From Enhygromyxa salina (lineage in GTDB: Bacteria > Myxococcota_A > Polyangia > Nannocystales > Nannocystaceae), in NCBI RefSeq assembly GCF_000737335.2, contig NZ_JMCC02000061.1:1-64000 (forward strand): a stretch of 64,000 bases of DNA, written 5' to 3'. Shown here one piece after another: positions 45,274 to 54,176 of this stretch. The notes under the pieces are model-generated. The model had not been told where the DNA came from and searched no databases. It worked only from the letters and a program-made list of their open reading frames with translations. Positions within the stretch are counted from its first letter, which is position 1, and every line of letters starts with the position of its first letter. The position numbers were made by a program, and so were the translations under genes.

Positions 45274-48200
45274 GTGTCACGATATACGCTGTCTAGGCTT
45301 GCGGTGGTTGCATCGCTGCTGGCTACGGGGATCTGCATGCTGGGGGTGGTGGGGGTGGTCCAGGCTGCGCCGCCGTCTAGCGCGAGCACCAGTGGGAGTA
45401 TCTCGGGGGTTGTGAGCAGTGGCGACGACAAAGAGGCGGTCGCGGGGGCGCTGGTCGTGCTCTCGTGCAGCTGCTTGAAAGATGAGATTCAGGTCTACTC
45501 CAATGCGCGGGGGGTGTATTCGGTGTCGGGGCTGCCGGCGGGGTTGTACACGGTGCAGGGGTTTTACGACGATCAAGAGGCGAGTAGTCGGGTCGAGCTG
45601 CAGCGCGGGGGCAAGCTGCGGGCGCACTTGGGGCTGCGAGGGGGGCGGCGGGCGAAGGACACGGTACTCGTGGTTCGGACACCGGTTGATACCAGGACGC
45701 CGACGACGGTCACCCGCATCACGGGGGACGAGCTGCGGATTCAAAATGGCGGGGACGGGATCAATAATGATGGGTTCTCCGGCGTGATGGATCTGGTCCC
45801 GACCTCGAATGACAATGGGCCGCGCAAGGCGATGGTGGGGCTCTCGGACGCGGAGCAGAACTATTCTGTCAATGGGCACAACGCGAATGACGCGACCATG
45901 GGCGCAGCGGGGGCGGCGATCATTCGTGAGTTCGTTGCCGAGGCGGAGGTGCTCGAGGCCGGGTATGAGGCGGAGCACGGCAACGCCTCGGGCGGGCAGA
46001 TCAACGTGCGGCGGCTGGCGGGGACCAATGATCTGCGGGGAACGGCGGGGGTCCGGTTTTCGCCGCGGTTGGCCGATCCGCGCACGATCCTGGCGACCGA
46101 CGAGGCGCTGCGGGTCACGCAAAACCCCGACTATGGGGGTGGGGCGTATGTGGCGATCTCGGGTCCCATTGTTGAAGATCGGTTGTTCTACTCGGTCGGG
46201 CTCAACTTTTCGGGGGCCAAGCACACGCTGACCCAGAGCTTCTACCATCGGGTCGATCTCGACGATTCGGGCGGGTACGCCGATTGCCCGTACGAAAACG
46301 GGACCAACGACTGCGTGACAGACGGCAACTACATCGCCTCGCAAAAATTTGCGGACCAGAAGTTTGCGACCGGGGGCGTGCAGATTGGCTGGCTAGGTGG
46401 GCTGGACTGGCGGATCCGGCCGCAGCACACCTTGGGGCTCACGGTGCTCGGCGGGCCGTCGTTCTCGAAGACGAGCTATCGGCTGCCGTTTTCGGTGGAT
46501 CCGGTCGCGTTTGGGACCAACCCCGACGCGGCGCTGGGTGGCAGCGCGCGGATCGCAACGGGGATCGTGGATGATCACTTTGGCACGGATCTGGGCATCA
46601 GTAACTTGATCGGGCTCGAGTACCACGGCCGCGCGCTCGACGGGCGGATGGAGATCGACGCGCAGGTCAGCTACTGGCAGGGCTCCTCGCAGATGGCGTG
46701 GCGGCTCGAGGATCCATCGCAGAGGACCCGACCGGCCACCCAAGAACAGACCGCGAACGGTCGGAGCTTGATCGAGTACCTCGACCGCGAGGGGCGGACC
46801 AGCCTGGTGCCAGGGGTCGAGTCGGCCTGTAATGACGCGACGCTGCCCGGGAACGCGTGTCCGGTGCGGACCTGGGTGTCGGGCGGGCTTGGCCAGTACG
46901 AGCGCGACGTCGCCCGGCGGGTCGAGGGCAGCTTGGATCTCACCCACTTCGTGGACTCCAAGCAGGCCCGCGGCGGCAGCCACCAGGTCAAGTACGGCGC
47001 GTCGGTGGGGTGGCTGCAGCGCCAGAGTCAGTATCAGTACTCGGGCAGCAACGCGGGCGACTTCATGGATCATGGCTGCACGGCCGACGAGGTCGGGGGC
47101 GGGGAGTACTGCTATAGCGACGAGGGTGGATACCGCTTCACCAAGTCGGATCGGGTCAATAACCATCGCTACGCGATCGTGGACGGCAACAACCCCGACA
47201 ACATCACCACATTTGGCTACGGCACGGCCCGCCACGAGACGGGTGAGCTGCGGGCGTTGGCGGATCCGCTTGGCCGCGGGGCCCGGGTCGATGGCTACGA
47301 AGAGACGCTGTCGACCATGAACTACGGGGTGTACCTGCAAGATCGGTGGGCGGTCACCCCCAGCTTGGTGCTGACCGGCGGCGTTCGCTGGGAGCTGCAG
47401 GACATGCGCGACATCTATGGCCGCAGCCAAGTGCTGATCTGGGACAACGTCGCGCCCCGGGTTGGGGCCGTGTACGACTGGACCCAAGAGGGCCGCAGCA
47501 AGCTCTACGCCAGCTATGGGTGGTTCTATCAGCCGCTGCCCTTGCAGCTCAACAGCCGCGCATTTGGTGGGTTGGTCCAGGTGACCCGCGGCTACCAAAA
47601 CAGCGACTGCTACAATCGAGTGACACAGGTCAACGATGATGCCCACCCCCGGGTCGACAATGGCGGGCAGCCGACCGAGTGGTGCGTTGACGGGGGCGGG
47701 TCCACGACCGGTCTGACCGGCGGGGCCGTGGCGCCCGGTCTGAAGGGGCCCTACAACCAGCAGTTTCAGCTTGGCTACGAGCAAGAGCTGGTCGAGGATC
47801 TGGTCGTCAACATGCGCTGGGTCCACCAGGATCTAGGTCGCGCCGTCGAGGACGTCTCGACCAACGGCGGCACCGACTTCATCATCGCCAACCCCGGCCG
47901 CGAGGTGTCCAAGTCCGCGATCGCGGCCCAGGATGCCATGTGCGCCGAGCTAGAGGCCAAGTTCGAGGGGCTCCCGGATGACGCCGACGACCGCGGCCAG
48001 CTCGCCCGCGAGCTCTCGCGCTGCGAGTTCACGGCCGGTGCGTTTCGTGAGCTCGGCAGCATGTTCCCCAAGCCGATCCGGACCCTGGACGCATACACCG
48101 TGCAATTGACCCGGCGCCTGGCCAAAGGCTGGAGCGTGCGCGCGAGCTACACCTACTCGCGCAACGTCGGCAACTATGATGGCTACACCGATCCGGTCAA

Positions 48201-48792
48201 TGGCTCGATCAACCTCGGCGCCAGCACCCAATACGATACGCCCGAGCTGGTCCGCAACAGCTATGGGCCGCTGACCGGGACCGTGCCGCACATGCTCAAC
48301 CTCGACGGCATCTATAGCTTCGATCTACGCAGGTCGGGGCGGCTGACCCTGGCGACAAACGTTCGGGTTCGCTCGGGGGTGCCGATCAGCGTGCGGACCG
48401 ACTCCGCGAACGCGCAGTATCGCGGCGCGTACTTGACCTACCTGCTCCCGCGCGGCGCGGGTGGCCGGGTCGAGACCAACTACCGGGTGAACTTGACCGC
48501 CTCGTACACCTACCCGCTGAAGGAGGATCTCGAGCTCGAGTTCATTGGCCGGATCGTGAACGTCACCAACGCCAAGGCCGCCCTGCGCGTCGACGAGGTC
48601 TACAGCTTCGACGGCGCCCGGCCGATCGCGGGGGGCGACATTGGCGATCTCAAGCACGCCAAGGTCCATCGGCCCGGCGGCGGCTCGGGGTTCTTCAACC
48701 GCGAGATTGTCCAGCCGCAGGGCAACTTCGGGGTCGAGACCCGGTTTCAGCAGCCGGTGTCGGCCCAGTTCGAGCTCGCGCTGCGGTTTTGA
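45274..48792 (+). CDS. TonB-dependent receptor-like outer membrane protein, paralog 2
   Basis: A 1172-aa paralog of the 40726 gene along its whole length. Both share the regulatory domain with a CSCL/CTCL Cys pair, a plug with NYSVNGHNANDATMG, and long identical barrel stretches such as YGWFYQPLPLQLNSR. Both end in AQFELxLRF. The GTG at 45274 is preferred because the signal peptide (RLAVVASLLATGICMLGVV) begins there; a GTG at 45199 is possible. The first 1.5 kb uses many GGG, GCG and other less favoured codons compared with paralog 1, suggesting weaker selection for expression or later divergence. A tandem duplication is the simplest origin, with the repeat block inserted or retained between the copies. 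Confidence 0.86.
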   Translation: MSRYTLSRLAVVASLLATGICMLGVVGVVQAAPPSSASTSGSISGVVSSGDDKEAVAGALVVLSCSCLKDEIQVYSNARGVYSVSGLPAGLYTVQGFYDDQEASSRVELQRGGKLRAHLGLRGGRRAKDTVLVVRTPVDTRTPTTVTRITGDELRIQNGGDGINNDGFSGVMDLVPTSNDNGPRKAMVGLSDAEQNYSVNGHNANDATMGAAGAAIIREFVAEAEVLEAGYEAEHGNASGGQINVRRLAGTNDLRGTAGVRFSPRLADPRTILATDEALRVTQNPDYGGGAYVAISGPIVEDRLFYSVGLNFSGAKHTLTQSFYHRVDLDDSGGYADCPYENGTNDCVTDGNYIASQKFADQKFATGGVQIGWLGGLDWRIRPQHTLGLTVLGGPSFSKTSYRLPFSVDPVAFGTNPDAALGGSARIATGIVDDHFGTDLGISNLIGLEYHGRALDGRMEIDAQVSYWQGSSQMAWRLEDPSQRTRPATQEQTANGRSLIEYLDREGRTSLVPGVESACNDATLPGNACPVRTWVSGGLGQYERDVARRVEGSLDLTHFVDSKQARGGSHQVKYGASVGWLQRQSQYQYSGSNAGDFMDHGCTADEVGGGEYCYSDEGGYRFTKSDRVNNHRYAIVDGNNPDNITTFGYGTARHETGELRALADPLGRGARVDGYEETLSTMNYGVYLQDRWAVTPSLVLTGGVRWELQDMRDIYGRSQVLIWDNVAPRVGAVYDWTQEGRSKLYASYGWFYQPLPLQLNSRAFGGLVQVTRGYQNSDCYNRVTQVNDDAHPRVDNGGQPTEWCVDGGGSTTGLTGGAVAPGLKGPYNQQFQLGYEQELVEDLVVNMRWVHQDLGRAVEDVSTNGGTDFIIANPGREVSKSAIAAQDAMCAELEAKFEGLPDDADDRGQLARELSRCEFTAGAFRELGSMFPKPIRTLDAYTVQLTRRLAKGWSVRASYTYSRNVGNYDGYTDPVNGSINLGASTQYDTPELVRNSYGPLTGTVPHMLNLDGIYSFDLRRSGRLTLATNVRVRSGVPISVRTDSANAQYRGAYLTYLLPRGAGGRVETNYRVNLTASYTYPLKEDLELEFIGRIVNVTNAKAALRVDEVYSFDGARPIAGGDIGDLKHAKVHRPGGGSGFFNREIVQPQGNFGVETRFQQPVSAQFELALRF

Positions 48793-48797
48793 GCAGC

Positions 48798-49265
48798 TCA
48801 GTGCTGGATCGAGGGGGTCGGCGGTGGCGCGCCACCGTAGTCGGCCCCGCCTTCGTCACCGTCGCCGTCGCCGGTCGTGTCACCGTCGCCGTCACCATCA
48901 CCATCACCATCGCCATCACCGTCGCCATCGCCGTCGCCGTCGCCGTCACCATCGCCCGGGCCGCCGTAGTCGGCGCCGCTCTCTTCGGCGGTGGTCTCGG
49001 CGGTGTCGGTGGTGTCGGTGGTGTCGGTCCCGCCGCTCTCGGTCTCGGCGCCGGTGGTCATGCCGGTGCTGGTCATGCCCGTTGTCTGTGTGGTGCCGTC
49101 ACCACCGCTGTCGCCGCAGCCCAGCATGCTCAGACCGACGACCAAGACCATGGTGCCGAGTCGGGTTGGACTTGGCGCGGCGACGGTCTGGATCGACGCG
49201 CCGCAAAATGGGCACGCGGACTCGTGGACTTGAACGTGGCGGTGGCAGCCGTGGCAAACGAGCAT
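48798..49265 (-). CDS. Zinc-ribbon/lipobox protein with Gly-Asp-rich tail
   Basis: A 155-aa protein. The N-terminus carries a CxxC...CxxC zinc-ribbon (C4, C7, C18, C21 in LVCHGCHRHVQVHESACPFC), then a hydrophobic segment (LGTMVLVVGLSMLGC) resembling a lipobox, then a Thr/Ser-rich region and a long run of Gly-Asp pairs. The ribbon lying before the membrane segment is odd: metal binding would be cytoplasmic and the GD tail outside. The ATG at 49265 is used because the ribbon begins there; upstream in-frame codons add only basic residues. Its stop lies 5 bases from the stop of the convergent receptor gene. Function unknown. Confidence 0.75.
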   Translation of the reverse strand: MLVCHGCHRHVQVHESACPFCGASIQTVAAPSPTRLGTMVLVVGLSMLGCGDSGGDGTTQTTGMTSTGMTTGAETESGGTDTTDTTDTAETTAEESGADYGGPGDGDGDGDGDGDGDGDGDGDGDGDGDTTGDGDGDEGGADYGGAPPPTPSIQH

Positions 49266-49367
49266 TCCCCAGCATACCGAAGTTGCGGCGCGTCTACCGG
49301 ATTTTTTGGCGCGGGTCGCAACTGCCCGCGCAGGGCTCATCGCGAGGGCTTGGGGGGCCGGCTTGGA

Positions 49368-50735
49368 CTACGAGCGCCCAGGATCGGCGACGCGGCCCAT
49401 GAACAGCGCCGCGCCGCTGGTTTGATCGTGGATGAAGAACAAGAACGGGCGATCGAAGGTCATGACCATAGGGGGCGGCGCCGTGCCCCGACCGTAGCCC
49501 GTGGCAACCGCGGTCGCGGCCGCGGCCTCGGTGCCCATCTCGTCGACCTTGACGAAGGTCTTGTGGAACACCTGCGAGATGAAGATGCGCTCCTGCGGAT
49601 CTGTAGGGGCGGCGATATCAGTGAAGTCTGCGCTCGCGCGATCGAAGGCCGCGACGGCGCCCAGCGCTCGCAGTGGCTTCGCGAGCTCGAGCGAGTCGGC
49701 CGGGGACAGCTCGAAGCGCGGCAGGGACAGCTGGACTTGCCGCTCTGCGCCGGTTTCACCGCTGAGCCACCGCTGAACCGTGGCGAGCTCCAAGCCTGCT
49801 TCGACCTCGGCCAGCTGCTTGCCCTCGCGCGGCAGCACCAGCGTCATCGCAAACCCCGGCGCCGAATACCGCAACGTGACGACTTGAACCTCCTCGCTCT
49901 CTTCGTAGGTGTAGTAGTGCGTCGCGTGCATCATCTTCACCTTGGTGTTCGCGCCAACGGCATGAAAGCTCGCGCTTGTCGTCTGCTTGGCTTCGAAGGG
50001 CTGGCGCCAGTCGGCGAGGAAGTAGATGGCGTTGGTCAGGACCAGGCGGGTCTGGGCGTCGACGCCCCCGGGTGGGATCAGATCGACGATCCGCGCTTGG
50101 GTCTGGTCTTTGACCCAGGCGTTGATGTGGGCCCGGGTTGGCTCGACCGCCCCGACAAAGTCAACGAGCTCGAGGGGCGCGCGCAGCTTGGACGCGAGCG
50201 CGCTCATGTACGCCGCCTCGAAGCTGAAGGTCTGCTCACCAAACAGGCGATTGGCCGCGAGCAGGGTCAAGGCTGGCACGCCCGTCCAGCTGTCCAACAA
50301 CGCGCCGGTCGAGGCCGCTACGTCGGCGGTCGCGGGGAGCTCGTCGAGGTGCAGCGCGCTCCCGAGCTGGTCGCGGGTCGCCCCTTTGGCGCCGAGCCAG
50401 GTCATGGTCAACGCCACGTGCACGCTGGCCGGGGAGATCGTCAGGTTGCCCGGGCGCTCGCGCAGCTGGCCCCACAGATCCAGGCCAAACCCATTGATCG
50501 CGGCCCCGAGGGGATCGGGGATCACGACCGCCTCGGCCGAGGGATCGGCGACAGAAACGGGCGCGGGCTCGGGCTTCGGGGCCGCGGCCTTGGTGGCCGG
50601 GTCGACGCTGGTGGTGCTCACGGGTGGAGGCTCGTTCGCCGTCGAGCACCCGCTCAGTCCGATCACGAGCAGGCTCGCGGGCAGGACACGGGCCGCGAGG
50701 GCTGAGAAAGACACGAGCGCGCGGAGGCGGGGCAT
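49368..50735 (-). CDS. Serpin-family serine protease inhibitor, lipoprotein
   Basis: A 455-aa protein with a lipoprotein signal (LLVIGLSGC), a Pro/Ala/Thr-rich linker and a full serpin fold. Family landmarks are TISPASVHVALTMTWLGAKGAT, LTNAIYFLADWRQPF and FDRPFLFFIHDQTSGAALFMGRV. The reactive-loop hinge GTEAAAAT (from G401) has the small residues needed for loop insertion, so the protein should be inhibitory. Counting from the hinge places the scissile bond near GYGRGT; the Arg suggests a trypsin-like target, but the loop is about four residues longer than in antitrypsin, so P1 is uncertain. Anchored at the cell surface, it could guard against the cell's own or prey proteases. Its place beside other secreted-protein genes supports this. 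Confidence 0.93.
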   Translation of the reverse strand: MPRLRALVSFSALAARVLPASLLVIGLSGCSTANEPPPVSTTSVDPATKAAAPKPEPAPVSVADPSAEAVVIPDPLGAAINGFGLDLWGQLRERPGNLTISPASVHVALTMTWLGAKGATRDQLGSALHLDELPATADVAASTGALLDSWTGVPALTLLAANRLFGEQTFSFEAAYMSALASKLRAPLELVDFVGAVEPTRAHINAWVKDQTQARIVDLIPPGGVDAQTRLVLTNAIYFLADWRQPFEAKQTTSASFHAVGANTKVKMMHATHYYTYEESEEVQVVTLRYSAPGFAMTLVLPREGKQLAEVEAGLELATVQRWLSGETGAERQVQLSLPRFELSPADSLELAKPLRALGAVAAFDRASADFTDIAAPTDPQERIFISQVFHKTFVKVDEMGTEAAAATAVATGYGRGTAPPPMVMTFDRPFLFFIHDQTSGAALFMGRVADPGRS

Positions 50736-50794
50736 GCCCCAGGATTGCCTACCAAGCGCGCGCTGTCACCCCGCACAGGCTCAGGTCGCTGGCG

Positions 50795-52147
50795 CTACTT
50801 CTCGAACGGAACCCGCCCGTCGGGCAGCTCATCGGCCCGGATCGGCCTGCCTGAGCCCATCTCCTCGACCAGCCTGGACACCCGGGGCTCGGTGATCTCG
50901 ATTGGCCCTTCGGCCTCGCGGCGGGCGGGATCCTTGTGCTCGCGGATGATCCGAAACAGGCCGTTGTCAAACGGTACGCCCTGGGCCGCGGCGACTGGCT
51001 CGATCCGCTCGCGCATGTCCATGCGATCCATCTCGATCGCGCGGTGATGACAAAACGGGTTGTTGCCCGGTCGCCCAAGCAGCGGCTCGTTGGCGGCGGT
51101 GCAGCCCGACATGCACGTGGTCGCGTAATAGCACTCACGGCAATAGCCCCACAGATCATCGATTGTGCGGCGCCGGATATAGGTCATCTCGGGCGCGCCC
51201 TGCCAGATCGGATCAAAGCCGTGCTCGCGCCACGAGCCCGCGACGTTGGCCGGCCCACCCAGACTCGGGCAGTTCTTGAGCATGCCGTTGCTCTCGATCC
51301 CGATCGTTGACTTGCCGGCCGAGCAGCCCCGGTAGTGCAGCTTTTGGTAGCGGCGCAGCTTGGCCTCGAACGGCCCGAAGTAGCCAAGGTTGTTGGCCGG
51401 CCAGATCCGCACCTTCAGCTCGTGGGCCCGATCCGCGATCCGGTCGAGCTGCTCGAACAGCTCGAGGAAGCGGTAGGGCTGCAAGATGATGTCGGCGTTG
51501 TCGGCCGCGTTGCCGTGGGCGACCGTGATCTGTAGCTGCCACGAGTGCGCGCCGGCCTTGGCGATCAGCTCGAGCAGCGGCTCGTGGTCGCCAAAGTTGA
51601 CTTGATTGATCTGCGAGTTGACCGAGACCTTCGCGCCCGCCGCTCGGAGGTTGGCCAGGGCTTCGAACGCGCGCTTCCAGCTGCCCTCGCGGTTGCGCAG
51701 GCGATCGTGCGCGGGCTCGAGCCCGTCGATCGAGACCGACACGCTCTGGATCCCGGCCTCGACCATGGCCTCTGCGCGGGTCTTGGTCACGCCGAGACCC
51801 CCGGTCGTCATGGTGCAGGTCATGCCGCGCTCGCGGATCCGCCGGATGACGAGCAAGAAGTCGTTGCGCAGGTACGCCTCGCCGCCGATCAGGACGACCT
51901 CACCGACGCCAGCCTCGGCCAGATCATCGACGAGCCGCAGGGCCTCGTCGGTGCTCAGCTCATCCGCCCGCGGCTCGCCGGCCCGCGGCCCGCAGTGGAG
52001 GCAGCGGTGGTCGCACGCGAGCGTGAACTCCCACACCGCCAACGCCGGCCGCGGCGCGTCCTCGTTGGTCATGAACTTGCGCCCGCGGCCCTTGGGCAGC
52101 GGCGAGGTCACGACAGGCAGGCGCTTGCGAGCATCCTTGAGGCGCAT
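50795..52147 (-). CDS. Radical SAM protein with SPASM domain, unknown substrate
   Basis: A protein of about 450 aa. The radical SAM cluster motif is CDHRCLHC, followed by LIGGEAYLRND (GGE motif). The C-terminal SPASM region has spaced cysteines (GCSAGKSTIGIESNG, NCPSLGG, CRECYYATTCMSGC, NPFCHHR) for auxiliary [4Fe-4S] clusters. SPASM enzymes commonly modify ribosomal peptides or proteins. No short precursor-peptide gene is seen next to it. The start at 52147 (MRLKDARKRLPVV) gives a basic leader; 52072 (MTNEDAPRP) is the other option. Repeats lie directly upstream. Confidence 0.86.
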   Translation of the reverse strand: MRLKDARKRLPVVTSPLPKGRGRKFMTNEDAPRPALAVWEFTLACDHRCLHCGPRAGEPRADELSTDEALRLVDDLAEAGVGEVVLIGGEAYLRNDFLLVIRRIRERGMTCTMTTGGLGVTKTRAEAMVEAGIQSVSVSIDGLEPAHDRLRNREGSWKRAFEALANLRAAGAKVSVNSQINQVNFGDHEPLLELIAKAGAHSWQLQITVAHGNAADNADIILQPYRFLELFEQLDRIADRAHELKVRIWPANNLGYFGPFEAKLRRYQKLHYRGCSAGKSTIGIESNGMLKNCPSLGGPANVAGSWREHGFDPIWQGAPEMTYIRRRTIDDLWGYCRECYYATTCMSGCTAANEPLLGRPGNNPFCHHRAIEMDRMDMRERIEPVAAAQGVPFDNGLFRIIREHKDPARREAEGPIEITEPRVSRLVEEMGSGRPIRADELPDGRVPFEK

Positions 52148-52254
52148 GCGAAGAGCATACGCCAGAATGGATGCGTTCTGGCGCGACCAAGCGCAGCCCG
52201 AAGCCGACCGAGAGATACAGCAGACCCGCGAGCGCAGTGCGAAGGCGGCCGGCG

Positions 52255-52544
52255 AGAATGGAGCGCCGTCCGGTGGCCGTGGGAGCCCAGACAAGAGCCC
52301 CGCTAGGGGGCCAATGATGCCCCCGCGGACCGCCAACCCATTGGGAGCGAGCGAAGCGAGTGACCGCGCAGTGCGAAGGCGGCCGGCGAGCACATCGCGA
52401 GAATGGAGCGCCGTCCGGTGGCCGTGGGAGCCCAGACAAGAGCCCCCTGCTAGGGGGCCAATGATGCCCCCGCGGACAGCCACCCCATTGGGAGCGAGCG
52501 AAGCGAGTGACCGCGCAGTGCGAAGGCGGCCGGGGGGGTCATAA
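52255..52544 (-). repeat. Stop-adjacent dispersed repeat, copies D1 and D2 in tandem
   Basis: Read on the minus strand, the element begins one base after the YqaA-like stop with GTTATGACCCCCCCGGCC and contains CTTCGCACTGCGCGGTCACT and GCCCCCT plus hairpin. The unit is present twice with a 144-base period (boundary near 52399). The second copy has a shortened hairpin. It fills the gap to the radical SAM gene. Confidence 0.85.
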
Positions 52545-53198
52545 CTAATGCAGGACGACTTTGAGGAGGATGAAGGAGCCGACCAGCAAGATCGTGAACG
52601 CGATCGTCACCAGGTTGAAGTAGCGATCGATCAGGTCGCGGGCCTGATCACCAAACCGGCGGATCACGGCGGCGACCAGGAAGAAGCGCGCGCCACGGCC
52701 CACGATGCTGGTCGCAATGAAGGCTGGCAGGTTGATCTTCGCGACGCCAGCGGCCACCGTGAACACCTTGTAGGGGATCGGCGTGAACCCAGCTGCGAAC
52801 ACGACAGGGACCCCGTACTGATTGTAGAGCCCCGTGACCTGCTCGAACTTCGCCGCCGAGAACACCCGGGGGATCAGCATGGGCTCGACGGTCGCCCACA
52901 GGCCCCAGCCGATGTAGTAGCCCAGGATCCCACCGATCACCGAGCCGGCCGTACACCACGCCGCGAAGCGGAACGCCCGAGTGGGTGCCGACAGCGCCAG
53001 CGCGATCAGCAGCACGTCCGGCGGGATCGGGAAGAAGCTCGACTCCGCGACCGCCAGCAGAAACAACGCGGCCACGCCGTAGGGCGAGTCGGCCCAGCTG
53101 AGCACCCAGTCGTAGAGCCTGCGCACCACGTTGGGTTTGGCGGCTGGCTCGGGCTTGGGCTCAGGCGAAGTGGTGTCAGCCTGCTCGGAGTCGCTCAC
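52545..53198 (-). CDS. YqaA/DedA-like (VTT domain) membrane protein
   Basis: A 217-aa inner membrane protein with an acidic, Pro-rich N-terminus and a VTT (SNARE-associated) domain. The family core is visible as ESSFFPIPPDVLLIALAL and GYYIGWGLWATVEP, and the amphipathic re-entrant motif as FTPIPYKVFTVAAGVAKI. DedA/VTT proteins are implicated in lipid (undecaprenyl phosphate) flipping and membrane homeostasis. GTG at 53198 is preferred because it removes a basic, unrelated N-terminal stretch. Confidence 0.88.
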   Translation of the reverse strand: MSDSEQADTTSPEPKPEPAAKPNVVRRLYDWVLSWADSPYGVAALFLLAVAESSFFPIPPDVLLIALALSAPTRAFRFAAWCTAGSVIGGILGYYIGWGLWATVEPMLIPRVFSAAKFEQVTGLYNQYGVPVVFAAGFTPIPYKVFTVAAGVAKINLPAFIATSIVGRGARFFLVAAVIRRFGDQARDLIDRYFNLVTIAFTILLVGSFILLKVVLH

Positions 53199-53348
53199 AG
53201 CGGCGGAATCTAGCGGTTTTCGGTGACACCGACCAGAGTGCCAACCACGCGGGCGCACGCGACCCAAACCGGGCGGCGCGCACCACCGTCATTTTTCGCA
53301 ATCGCGACCTGCCCGCGATACTCTAACGACTGACCACGGACGCGACCC

Positions 53349-54176
53349 TTGGACAAGGCTCATCCAGTGCAGGACTACCTCAAGATGTTCTTGATCGCGC
53401 TCGTCACCTCGGTGGCGGTGCTGTTCTCGCTGGGGCCGTTCATGATGAAGATGCAGGCTGTAGAAGGGCCGCGGCCACAGGCCGAAGGCCCCACGCAGCC
53501 GGCCGCCGTGGACCCGCAGCCGCAGCAGCCGGCCGCACCCGCGCAGCTGACCGCGCCCAACCTGCAAGGTCTCGACCTGCGCGAGGCCCGGGATCGCTGG
53601 CGCGAGGGCGGCATCGTGATCATCGAGGACAGCCAGCGAATCGACGCGACCGTCGAAGCGGGCACGATCTTGTCGCAGAGCCCCGCTGGTGGGGCCCCGC
53701 TGCAGACCAAGGAGATCCGGGTCGTGGTCGCGGCCGCGCCAGAGCTGGTCACCGTGCCCAGCGTGATCGGCAAGTCGGCGACGACGGCGACCGAGGCGCT
53801 GGTCAAGGCCGGCTTCGAGGTCCCCGCGCCAGAGACCGAGGCCTCGAGCGAAGCGGCTGGCGTGGTGCTTCGACAAGAGCCCAACGCCGGCAGCAAGAGC
53901 GAGAAGGGCTCGCTGGTCCACCTGGTCGTGGCGGGAGACGGCGGCGCTGAGGGGAGCCCCGCCAGCGAGGGGCTGATCGAGGTGCCCAAGCTGCGCAACC
54001 AAGCGATCGGGAGCGCCCGCAAGAAGCTGGAGTCGGCGGGGCTCAGCGTTGGCTCGGTGCGCGAGCGCGAAGACCCCGAGCTCGGTGGCGGGCGCGTGCT
54101 CTCGCAGAGTCCAGACGCCGGTTCGAAGGTCGCACCGGGTACGGCCGTCGACCTCGTCATCGTCGCGCCGAATTGA
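53349..54176 (+). CDS. Membrane-anchored protein with three PASTA domains
   Basis: A 275-aa protein with one N-terminal TM helix (about residues 13-33), a Pro/Gln-rich linker (38-66) and three PASTA repeats (about 67-110, 115-190, 205-275). Signature stretches are VPSVIGKSATTATEALVKAGF, VLRQEPNAGSK and VPKLRNQAIGSARKKLESAGL. PASTA domains bind peptidoglycan or beta-lactams, usually outside Ser/Thr kinases or PBPs; here there is no kinase or transpeptidase part. The start is TTG at 53349 or ATG at 53385; neither has a strong RBS. Repeat copy E begins right after its stop. Confidence 0.85.
   Translation: MDKAHPVQDYLKMFLIALVTSVAVLFSLGPFMMKMQAVEGPRPQAEGPTQPAAVDPQPQQPAAPAQLTAPNLQGLDLREARDRWREGGIVIIEDSQRIDATVEAGTILSQSPAGGAPLQTKEIRVVVAAAPELVTVPSVIGKSATTATEALVKAGFEVPAPETEASSEAAGVVLRQEPNAGSKSEKGSLVHLVVAGDGGAEGSPASEGLIEVPKLRNQAIGSARKKLESAGLSVGSVREREDPELGGGRVLSQSPDAGSKVAPGTAVDLVIVAPN

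Noticed and set aside
48850..48965. Direct-repeat DNA at 48850-48965 as a regulatory repeat or CRISPR
   Set aside because: It is the coding sequence of the Gly-Asp linker of the zinc-ribbon protein on the minus strand.
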